A stretch of DNA of 6,108 nt from Candidatus Gottesmanbacteria bacterium CG_4_10_14_0_8_um_filter_37_24 (GCA_002785215.1 PFMK01000043.1:567-6674), one strand, 5' to 3'. Numbered from the stretch's first letter, positions 1-6,090 are shown. The notes: generated by a model from the letters alone, not told the origin. Translations and numbers: made by a program.

Positions 1-2
1 TG

Positions 3-563
3 TCTGACATCTCAACAGCAGTCAAACCCAACCCTACTGCGACACCATTACAACAGGATAACATCCCCGGGACAAAGGACCTTACCTGTCCGCTAAGCTG
101 TCTTGCAGTGATAAAAGATGCTACCCAGGCTACTGACAGAATCGGAGCTACAGATCAAGAATTATCAGCTTTATCCCAATCACAAGCTATGATTTCAAAA
201 CCATCTGAATACTACATTCCCCTGGGAAGCGGCAATACCACGAAGTCTGATTGGGAAGACATAACCGCCACAGAAACCATGATAGATCCGGGTAATTACC
301 GGAATATCAAGGAGGCATATTTTATCGCTTCACTGCGAAATCCCACCCAAAACGGTCAAATTGAAGCTAGGTTATATGATGTAACTGACGGACATATGGT
401 TTGGGGAAGCCATGTAATTATGAACGGACGCGAGTCGCAAACAATAACCTCCGACAAAATCACACTGGAGACGGGCAGCAAGCTCTACCGAGTACAGCTT
501 AAAAGCGGCATGCAGTACCAGGCATATCTTGACAATGCGAAAATAAGGATTATCTCCGAATAA
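3..563 (+). CDS. 3' end of a probable surface protein with C-terminal beta-sandwich-like domain (5' truncated)
   Basis: The reading frame is open from the first bases of the window to a TAA at 561-563, giving 186 visible residues. A GTG at 108 could serve as a start, but no Shine-Dalgarno precedes it and the upstream codons look like real protein, so the true start most likely lies before the window. The visible part begins with a Thr/Pro-containing linker, then a CPLSC motif (nt 87-101), then an Ala/Gln-rich stretch likely to be a short helix. The last ~115 residues alternate polar and hydrophobic positions (for example YYIPLGSG, EARLYDVTDG, KLYRVQLKSG), as in a jelly-roll or other beta-sandwich. 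I recognise no catalytic motif. From memory, similar tails end surface proteins of Microgenomates bacteria, often after Thr/Pro linkers; a role in adhesion or as a structural tip is inference. The CPLSC pair could be a disulfide or a metal site. Confidence 0.75.
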   Translation, partial: SDISTAVKPNPTATPLQQDNIPGTKDLTCPLSCLAVIKDATQATDRIGATDQELSALSQSQAMISKPSEYYIPLGSGNTTKSDWEDITATETMIDPGNYRNIKEAYFIASLRNPTQNGQIEARLYDVTDGHMVWGSHVIMNGRESQTITSDKITLETGSKLYRVQLKSGMQYQAYLDNAKIRIISE

Positions 564-659
564 ATCAGTTATTTGTTGATGGTTTATTAGATAGTTAATA
601 GTTGGGAGTTGTTTATTGTTATCTGCTTGTCCTGAGCTTGTCGAAGGATTAAATGTTAA
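564..659. other. Intergenic spacer, AT-rich, no clear terminator or promoter
   Basis: These 96 bp separate the stop of the first gene from the ATG of the carrier-nuclease gene. No hairpin followed by a T-run is visible. The best promoter-like pair is TTGTTG (573-578) with TAATAG (596-601), a poor match that I do not call. The spacer's one distinctive item is the REP-like word at 631-648, listed separately. Confidence 0.6.
631..648. repeat. REP-like dispersed repeat word, doubling as the RBS of the next gene
   Basis: The 18-mer cctgagcttgtcgaagga is, in reverse complement, the TCCTTCGACAAGCTCAGG word that I recall as a dispersed extragenic repeat in many unrelated bacterial genomes. It is imperfectly palindromic: CCT at one end pairs with AGG at the other. 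Its last six bases, GAAGGA (643-648), are the only Shine-Dalgarno-like sequence before the ATG at 660, at a spacing of 11 nt, which is slightly long. Only one copy is in this window, so its repeat status rests on memory and not on the sequence. Confidence 0.5.
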
Positions 660-2000
660 ATGCTTATCTACTTAACCATAATCTTATTCTCCTGGGGTAT
701 CGGTAATATCCTTGTAAAAAAAGGATTGTCCCATCTTAGCCCTTGGCAGGTATATGCATTGGATGCTGTCTTTATCGCTTTCCCCCTTTGGATGATTTAT
801 GGAGCTTTAAATGGAGGCAACCTGCTTTTAATCTCCTTTTTTCCGATCCTGGCAACTTTATTTGTATCGGTCATTTATGCCTTAAATTATTATGTTATTA
901 CTCTCGGCAATATCGGTCTCATCTCACCAATTATTTCTTCTAACCCAATTATCACTGTTGTCCTTGCCTTACTTTTCCTGGGTGAAAAACTGAATCTGGT
1001 TTCATCTATGGGAATTTTGCTCACTTTAACGGGTGTCATCACTCTCTCCATCTCAGGCAATATCAAATTAAAACCTGAAAAATGGGCTTTCCTGGCTATT
1101 CTTGTTTCTCTGGGATACGGTATATCCGGCTATCTTGAGAAAATATCACTTGGGCAAATAAACCATGCTACTTTCCTGATGCTGCTTTCTCTCGCCCAAA
1201 TAACCGTTATTATTTTATGGAAACCTTTTTACCGATCCAAAAAACCTCTGACTATTAAAATCGGACCGGGTTTGATTTACTCGGTTTTGGGCATCATTCT
1301 GTTTAACATCGGCAATATTGCCTATTTTACCGCCCTGGAAAAAGGACTCGCCTCCGTCATCGTCCCTCTTTCCAATACTTCTGTGGTAATCACCGTTATC
1401 CTTTCTGTGATAATCCTGAAGGAAAAAATCAGATTACACCAGGTAATCGGGATACTGCTTGTCATTTCCGGAGTAATATTAGTAAACCTCAATATATATA
1501 AACCGCAGTTTCTTAACAACCTGTTTTCGAAAGCAAATAAGTCACCGCCTTATCCTACTTCGTTTGAATCCGGGCAAAATAATATAACTCCTACCGTAAC
1601 AAATAGGGAAAAAGCAAAAGTCCTGCGTGTGGTTGACGGTGATACTGTTGAGCTTACGGATAATAGACGAGTCCGCTATATAGGAATAAATACTCCGGAA
1701 CTTAGTACCAAAGAAAAAGAGGCGGAATGTTTTGCCACTCAGGCCGCCAAAGTAAACAAAGAGCTGGTCGAAGGCCAGACTGTCGAGCTGGAAAAGGATA
1801 CAAACGACAAGGATAAATACGACAGAATACTGCGCTATGTCTGGATTGACGACATCTTAATAAACGAATTCCTGGTGGAACAGGGTTTCGCCAAAACCGA
1901 GACTATCCCTCCGGATATGAAATATGCCACAACCTTTGCCCAAAAGGAGAAAGAGGCAAGAGAAAACGGCAGAGGACTTTGGAGGGAATGTAGTAAATAA
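660..2000 (+). CDS. EamA/DMT-type carrier fused to a C-terminal TNase (staphylococcal nuclease-like) domain
   Basis: This is one uninterrupted 446-residue frame. Residues 1-280 contain ten hydrophobic helices in two five-helix halves (about 2-19, 30-49, 55-81, 88-107, 114-132, 142-159, 168-187, 204-226, 231-253, 260-279). The typical EamA features are present: SWG in helix 1 and LFLGEK and VIILKEK closing helices 4 and 9. A polar linker rich in Pro, Thr, Ser and Asn (about 282-315) leads to a TNase domain at 317-444. Its active-site motifs are DGDT (326-329), R339, NTPE (344-347) and YDR with R389. They match Asp19/Asp21, Arg35, Glu43 and Arg87 of staphylococcal nuclease; the position of Asp40 is Asn344. 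EamA proteins carry small metabolites; TNases cut DNA and RNA with Ca2+. The substrate is unknown. The start at 660 has GAAGGA at 643-648, and helix 1 begins at once. The nuclease part has no separate Met start near the junction, so it is a true fusion. Domain calls are firm; the joint function is inference. Confidence 0.9.
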   Translation: MLIYLTIILFSWGIGNILVKKGLSHLSPWQVYALDAVFIAFPLWMIYGALNGGNLLLISFFPILATLFVSVIYALNYYVITLGNIGLISPIISSNPIITVVLALLFLGEKLNLVSSMGILLTLTGVITLSISGNIKLKPEKWAFLAILVSLGYGISGYLEKISLGQINHATFLMLLSLAQITVIILWKPFYRSKKPLTIKIGPGLIYSVLGIILFNIGNIAYFTALEKGLASVIVPLSNTSVVITVILSVIILKEKIRLHQVIGILLVISGVILVNLNIYKPQFLNNLFSKANKSPPYPTSFESGQNNITPTVTNREKAKVLRVVDGDTVELTDNRRVRYIGINTPELSTKEKEAECFATQAAKVNKELVEGQTVELEKDTNDKDKYDRILRYVWIDDILINEFLVEQGFAKTETIPPDMKYATTFAQKEKEARENGRGLWRECSK

Positions 2001-2002
2001 AA

Positions 2003-2023
2003 GCAAAAGGCAAAAGGCAAAAT
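2003..2023. repeat. Tandem heptamer repeat, three units
   Basis: Three 7-bp units lie two bases after the stop of the carrier-nuclease gene: GCAAAAG at 2003-2009, GCAAAAG at 2010-2016 and GCAAAAT at 2017-2023. The period equals that of the CGAA words in the inverted repeat just downstream. No function is evident. Confidence 0.8.
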
Positions 2024-2045
2024 GGTTTTAGGTGGAACAGAATAT

Positions 2046-2222
2046 AAATTCAAAACTCGAAATCCGAAGCACGAATATCAAAACAAATTCTAATTACTAA
2101 ATATCAAATGCTCAAAACGTAATAAGAATGTAAGATTATTTCTACTAGAATATTTTATATTTTGACCATTTGGATTTTGATATTATTTCGTATTTCGATA
2201 TTCGGATTTTGGATTTGTATTT
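2046..2222. repeat. Degenerate AT-rich inverted repeat with 7-bp phased CGAA words (MITE- or STRR-like)
   Basis: The outer arms are 2046-2068 and 2201-2222, which match in inverse orientation at most positions around a perfect nine-base core, AAATCCGAA (2060-2068) against TTCGGATTT (2201-2209). An inner pair, 2099-2117 against 2160-2184, matches imperfectly around AATATCAAA. In the left arm CGAA begins at 2058, 2065 and 2072; in the right arm TTCG begins at 2187, 2194 and 2201, so both arms carry a 7-bp period. The centre (2118-2159) is AT-rich. The words resemble non-coding dispersed repeats that I recall from many uncultured bacterial genomes. It could be a decayed miniature mobile element or a heptamer repeat expansion. 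No transposase or ORF is associated. A transcript could fold here, but there is no GC-rich terminator stem. Confidence 0.6.
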
Positions 2223-2251
2223 TACTTTCTATCTATCCCCTATTTTCCTCT

Positions 2252-2281
2252 TTGACATTTTTCCCGTGACTTCTTTATACT
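2252..2281 (+). promoter_or_regulatory. Strong sigma-70-type promoter giving a leaderless mRNA for the SGNH hydrolase gene
   Basis: A perfect -35 box, TTGACA (2252-2257), is separated by 18 bp from the -10 box TATACT (2276-2281), which matches five of six consensus bases. The usual seven-base offset puts +1 at A2288, three bases before the ATG at 2291. The same region has no Shine-Dalgarno, which fits a leaderless transcript. This promoter would drive both the hydrolase and the overlapping protease gene. The match is read directly; use in the cell is inferred. Confidence 0.75.
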
Positions 2282-2290
2282 GAATTTAAC

Positions 2291-3733
2291 ATGCTAAGTC
2301 CTGTCCGGATTATTTGTTTTTGGTTGATTCTTTTTCTAATTTTTGCTGCCCCGTTAAACCAGGTTCTCGCACAGGATTTAATCCGTCCCATCCCCCAAGA
2401 CAATTCCGAATACAGCTCCGAATATATTGAAACACCAAAAATGATTACCCCGAACGTAAAAAATAATACCGGCATCCTGAACTTCCCGCAAAAAATAAAA
2501 ACTGCTCTGGGAAAATATCTTGAGTCCATTTCTACGCTATCCTTTCTTTCGACTAAACCCAATCCGGAGAATAAGAATACAACCGTAAAATTTATCGCAA
2601 AAGAAGAAAATGCGGAGCAACCATCCTTCACTTTTGGTGATATCCTGGCTAACAAAAATCCTGCTGAAACACTTGCATCTCAGGTGAGTACTACTACTTC
2701 TTTGATCGCTTATTCAGACAATCTTTCTCCCGATCCGCAAACCAAAGCTCTACAAATCAAAGAGCTTCTCGCCAAACTGGACCAGTCTTACAAAGAATCG
2801 ATGAAGGATTTTCAGGATAACCGCTCGAAAACACTACTGACCCAAAACCAGATACCGAATCAAAAAAACCTACTATCAGAAAATCTTGGCTATTATCCTA
2901 CACCTACTCCTCCGCTTGCAGAAAACCTACCCCCAACGCCTTATATTCCAATTCCGACTTTGATAGCCCAGGTTCATAGCGTTCTAAAACCCCAAACCGA
3001 CCAAAATAATCAATCCCTTTCGTCCAAACTAACGTATTCTGCCAATTACACGGGAGATATAAACGAAAATCCCATACAAACCACCTACACGATAGCTGTT
3101 CTGGGTGATTCCATGGTGGACACTCTGGGAAACGACTTGCCTCACTTAAAAAGTCTCCTCCGGAAGGAATATCCCAAATACTCCTTTGCGCTTCTTAACT
3201 ACGGCCAGGGATCAACAGATATGGAAAGCGGACTTAAAAGACTGACCAATACTACAACATACCTGGGGAAAAGCTACCCTCCTCTCCTTTCGTACAAGCC
3301 GGATATCCTGGTCGTCGAATCTTTTGCATACAACCATTGGGGAGGACAGCTTTCCGACCTGGACCACCAGTGGATTACTATAGCCAGAATTATAGATACA
3401 GTCAAAGAAAAATCTCCCAACACCAAGATTATCCTGGCTGTCACCATCGGTCCTGATACCAAAACCTTCGGGGATGGAAAGCTTAACTGGAACCTGGACC
3501 TCAAATGGCAGTCAGCCATCATCACAAAAGCCTACCTCCAGAACATGATTAACTTTGCCACATCCCAGGGATATCCGCTTGCAGACTCATACCACCCTTC
3601 TATAGACAGCGAGGGAAACGGGTATGGGAAATATATAAACCAGGGCGACCACCTGCATCCGTCCGATGAAGGCAAACTTCTCTTTTCCCAAAAGATAGTG
3701 GAGACAATCAAAGCTAACCAGATGATTAAGTGA
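2291..3733 (+). CDS. Secreted SGNH/GDSL-family hydrolase with long N-terminal stalk
   Basis: The 480-residue product starts with a signal peptide: Arg6, a hydrophobic core at 7-20 and a probable cut after VLA (25-27). Residues 28-265 are low-complexity and polar, with a probable helix at 148-182 and a Pro/Thr stretch at 200-225, resembling a stalk. The catalytic domain spans about 266-476. It has the four SGNH blocks: GDSM (272-275) with nucleophile Ser274 after strand YTIAVL; Gly305 in YGQGS; Asn348 in AYNHW; and DHLH (453-456) with Asp453 and His456. Members cleave esters of lipids, acyl sugars or acetylated cell-wall polymers; nothing here tells which. No anchor is seen at the C-terminus, so the protein is released or held by partners. 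The start at 2291 is supported by the signal peptide and the promoter just upstream; there is no Shine-Dalgarno. The stop TGA overlaps the GTG of the next gene, so the two are probably coexpressed. Confidence 0.9.
   Translation: MLSPVRIICFWLILFLIFAAPLNQVLAQDLIRPIPQDNSEYSSEYIETPKMITPNVKNNTGILNFPQKIKTALGKYLESISTLSFLSTKPNPENKNTTVKFIAKEENAEQPSFTFGDILANKNPAETLASQVSTTTSLIAYSDNLSPDPQTKALQIKELLAKLDQSYKESMKDFQDNRSKTLLTQNQIPNQKNLLSENLGYYPTPTPPLAENLPPTPYIPIPTLIAQVHSVLKPQTDQNNQSLSSKLTYSANYTGDINENPIQTTYTIAVLGDSMVDTLGNDLPHLKSLLRKEYPKYSFALLNYGQGSTDMESGLKRLTNTTTYLGKSYPPLLSYKPDILVVESFAYNHWGGQLSDLDHQWITIARIIDTVKEKSPNTKIILAVTIGPDTKTFGDGKLNWNLDLKWQSAIITKAYLQNMINFATSQGYPLADSYHPSIDSEGNGYGKYINQGDHLHPSDEGKLLFSQKIVETIKANQMIK
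3730..3733 (+). promoter_or_regulatory. GTGA stop-start overlap (translational coupling)
   Basis: The protease GTG (3730-3732) overlaps the TGA of the hydrolase gene (3731-3733). No Shine-Dalgarno stands close to the GTG; the nearest purine-rich word, GGAG at about 3702, is too far. Reinitiation by ribosomes finishing the upstream gene is therefore the likely route. An alternative start is ATG at 3814 (codon 29), which would leave an 80-nt gap, also without a clear Shine-Dalgarno. Confidence 0.6.
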
Positions 3734-6090
3734 AGACTCCCCAAGTCCGATTCGGGATTTCTTTAAGGAATATTCTAAAAAAGAAGCAGCTCTTCACTTT
3801 TTTTAATTATTATATGGAGTCTTTCAAAGGCAAAAACAATATCCCCAGGTTTCTAATAAATAATGCTTGTCACACACAACCTACTGATCGGAAATTAATA
3901 TCCATCATTTCTCTTCTTTTTTTTATTTTCCTGATTATTATTATCTTAACACTTAGTAGCTTTATCAATTCTCACAAACAATCACTTTCTATGAAAGCGA
4001 ATAATCCTGAACCAAATTACACCGGTGTCTTAGAAATCCTCCACATAGAAGAAACAAAAAAACAGCCAAGTATCAATAAGTATTTTATTGTCAGTACACT
4101 TGACGGAAAGAAATATGAACTGATTTTTCCATCTTCAAAGCCAACATCCCTGCAAAGCGGTCGACGAATTACGGTTGACGGAAAGATCGCAAACAACCAA
4201 ATTATACTATCGAACTTGGAAAAAAGTTTCCCTTCACTCCAGTCTTTCGGAACTCTGAATTCCATAGGCAATAAAAAACTGGCAGTCATTCTGATAACCA
4301 ATCAAGACGACCGGGTACCCCTTGAAACTGTCAACCAAGTAAATGACCTGGTTTCCGCCAGCCCTGATTCTATAAGCAATTGGTATAAAGAAAACTCATT
4401 TAACCAGTTCAGCTTAAGCGGAGATGTTTTCGGTTGGTATGACACAGCTGACGTCGGCCTTACCAGTGAATATGCCGGTTGTCCGCTTCCGCATCTTCAG
4501 GAAATCGCTAACCTGATAAACAATTACACCAAAAGTATAAGTAATTTTAATTATGATAATTATGATTTAGTCTCTTATATTCTCGCTTATCAATCGTATG
4601 ACGACAGCTGCGCCGCAGGCTACGCATATATCGGTGGTAAACAAAGTTTTATAAATCTGCATTTGTTTGACAGTCGTTATTCTTCACCAGATGCACAATA
4701 TTCCGGGAAAAACGTGTTCAAACATGAACTGGGACATAATCTGGGCTTATATCATGCCAGGGGAATAGACTGTGGGGACAAAGCTATTGACAGCTATGAC
4801 AGGTGTAATACAACCTATTTTGACAGAGACTACTCAGACATCATGGGGGGAGGTTGGATATCATCTGCTCAACTCACCCAGATAAACAGTGTACATAGAC
4901 TTCTACTTGGGTGGATACCGGATAGAAATACCATAGAAATAAACCAGGATAATTATAACAGGCAAATAGCCCTTTCCGTCATGAACACCGAAAACACAAA
5001 TACAGGCAAACCGGTTTTGATAAAAATAAGAAAAGAAGACACCAATGAGTATTATTATGTAGGATATTATCTTACGCCAGCCTGGGAAAACGGCTGGTGG
5101 ACAGGACCGCTCCTTAAAGGTGCTTTTATCCATCTTCACAATATATCCGGATGTGGGGATAATAACTTCAGTGCCTGTAAGATCGATACTACTCCAAAAA
5201 GCGAAGATGATGAATTTATCTCTGATTCAATCGATTCTTATTTATCAGATGGACACAATTTCGTAGACCAAATCAATAATCTTGAGGTAATGCAGATAGA
5301 TCATGACGAAAATACCGTGAATTTAAACATTAAATATAAACTCTCCGGCATACCCACTCTTACTCCGGCTCCGACTAACACGATCACTCCGACAAAAACT
5401 CCTTATCCTACTAAAACTCCTGTACCTTCCTTAACCCCTATTTCTTCTCCATCCCCCACTCTCACCCCCACCCCCACCAGAATACCTTCTGTTACTCCTA
5501 CTTTTACTCTTACTCCTACTCTTACTCCTGTCCCTACAGTGACAGTTACCCCAGGCCCACAGACAACTACCCTCTCCTTTAAGGTTGGTATTCCCAGGAT
5601 GGGTACTTCTGAAGTACCACAAGACAGGGTAAAGGTAGATATAGTAAACAGTTCAGGGACAAAGGTGTATACAGGTAGTATAGCTTTAGTACGTGAGGGA
5701 GATAGGATATACAGGACTAAGGGTAGTGGAATATCCTTTAATCTGGGAAGTAGTGGTACCTACAAGGTCTATGTCAAGCTGACTACCTCTATAGGAAGGG
5801 TATATAACAATGTGTCTCTTGTCTCAGGTTCTACCCTGGACTGTACTATAGAGAATACCAGCTGTGGAGATCTTAAGCCTTCCTCTTCTCTGTTATCTGG
5901 TAAGTCTCTTCTTCTTGGGGATACTGATACCTTTAGTTACAACTGGATTAACATCGCTGACTTTGACATACTGGTATCAGAGTTCCTGGGTAGAGTCACA
6001 ACCAAGTATACGGACTTTAACCTGGATAACAGTGTAGATGTACTTGATCTTGAGGTACTGGGGCTTAACTTTAATAAGAGGGGGGACTAG
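3730..6090 (+). CDS. Membrane-anchored M11 (gametolysin-like) zinc metalloprotease with Thr/Pro stalk and dockerin-like C-terminus
   Basis: The 786-residue product has a basic N-terminus (KKK at 17-19, R54, K55) before one membrane helix (about 57-79), as in a signal anchor with the rest outside. Residues 97-165 form a small domain, likely OB-like (DGKKYELIF, LQSGRRITVDGKI), seen in this position in M11-type proteases and possibly a propeptide. The catalytic domain (about 175-400) carries HELGHNLGLYH (332-342): zinc ligands His332, His336 and His342, catalytic Glu333, and a Met-turn IMGGG with Met372. Further family traits are NSVHRLLLGW (386-395). Six Cys (251, 294, 348, 359, 475, 483) could form disulfides, as expected outside the cell. 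A beta-rich part follows to about 540, then a Thr/Pro stalk (541-611), a beta-sandwich-like domain (612-715) and a dockerin-like pair. Its second Ca-loop, DFNLDNSVDVLD (762-773), is well formed; the first (730-745) is degenerate. Gametolysin of Chlamydomonas degrades wall glycoproteins; the substrate here is unknown. The GTG start overlaps the previous stop; ATG at codon 29 is an alternative that keeps the helix. Confidence 0.88.
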   Translation: MKTPQVRFGISLRNILKKKQLFTFFNYYMESFKGKNNIPRFLINNACHTQPTDRKLISIISLLFFIFLIIIILTLSSFINSHKQSLSMKANNPEPNYTGVLEILHIEETKKQPSINKYFIVSTLDGKKYELIFPSSKPTSLQSGRRITVDGKIANNQIILSNLEKSFPSLQSFGTLNSIGNKKLAVILITNQDDRVPLETVNQVNDLVSASPDSISNWYKENSFNQFSLSGDVFGWYDTADVGLTSEYAGCPLPHLQEIANLINNYTKSISNFNYDNYDLVSYILAYQSYDDSCAAGYAYIGGKQSFINLHLFDSRYSSPDAQYSGKNVFKHELGHNLGLYHARGIDCGDKAIDSYDRCNTTYFDRDYSDIMGGGWISSAQLTQINSVHRLLLGWIPDRNTIEINQDNYNRQIALSVMNTENTNTGKPVLIKIRKEDTNEYYYVGYYLTPAWENGWWTGPLLKGAFIHLHNISGCGDNNFSACKIDTTPKSEDDEFISDSIDSYLSDGHNFVDQINNLEVMQIDHDENTVNLNIKYKLSGIPTLTPAPTNTITPTKTPYPTKTPVPSLTPISSPSPTLTPTPTRIPSVTPTFTLTPTLTPVPTVTVTPGPQTTTLSFKVGIPRMGTSEVPQDRVKVDIVNSSGTKVYTGSIALVREGDRIYRTKGSGISFNLGSSGTYKVYVKLTTSIGRVYNNVSLVSGSTLDCTIENTSCGDLKPSSSLLSGKSLLLGDTDTFSYNWINIADFDILVSEFLGRVTTKYTDFNLDNSVDVLDLEVLGLNFNKRGD
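5350..5562 (+). repeat. Low-complexity Thr/Pro-rich stalk coding repeat
   Basis: Codons 541-611 of the protease gene encode mainly Thr-Pro dipeptides with Ser, Val and Ile, built from ACT/CCT/CCC/CTT-type codons. This pyrimidine-rich strand is an imperfect tandem repeat that can slip during replication, so its length may vary between strains. The encoded segment would be an extended, perhaps O-glycosylated, spacer between the protease part and the C-terminal module. Confidence 0.85.

Noticed and set aside
108..110. GTG at 108 as the start of the first gene
   Set aside because: No Shine-Dalgarno is present, and the frame stays open to the window start with plausible surface-protein sequence including the CPLSC motif, so the gene more likely begins outside.
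573..601. Possible promoter TTGTTG-17-TAATAG before the carrier-nuclease gene
   Set aside because: The -10 box matches the consensus at only three of six positions and the region is AT-rich, so a match of this quality is expected by chance.
2003..2222. CRISPR array
   Set aside because: Repeat units are 7 bp, adjacent and degenerate, with no 25-40 bp direct repeats or unique spacers.
2001..2290. Insertion sequence or transposase remnant
   Set aside because: No coding frame of useful length or transposase motif is found, and no clear target duplication flanks the inverted repeat.
2275..2655. 126-codon antisense frame opposite the start of the SGNH gene
   Set aside because: The forward strand here has a signal peptide and a consensus promoter; the antisense frame has no RBS and no recognisable domain.
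3731..3733. TGA recoded as Gly (code 25, as in Gracilibacteria)
   Set aside because: Read-through would add only about a dozen codons before a TAA, past a complete SGNH domain, while the GTGA overlap gives a normal operon junction; TGA as stop is the simpler reading.
3777..3804. A-run, GAAG/CTTC hairpin (3783-3786 with 3792-3795) and T-run resembling a rho-independent terminator
   Set aside because: The GC-containing stem is only four pairs and is followed by two unpaired bases before the T-run. It lies inside the open frame of the protease gene, and the GTGA overlap argues for co-transcription.
5431..5622. Antisense frame rich in Gly, Arg and Ser opposite the Thr/Pro stalk
   Set aside because: It is the reverse complement of low-complexity Thr/Pro codons, with no independent start signals; a shadow frame.
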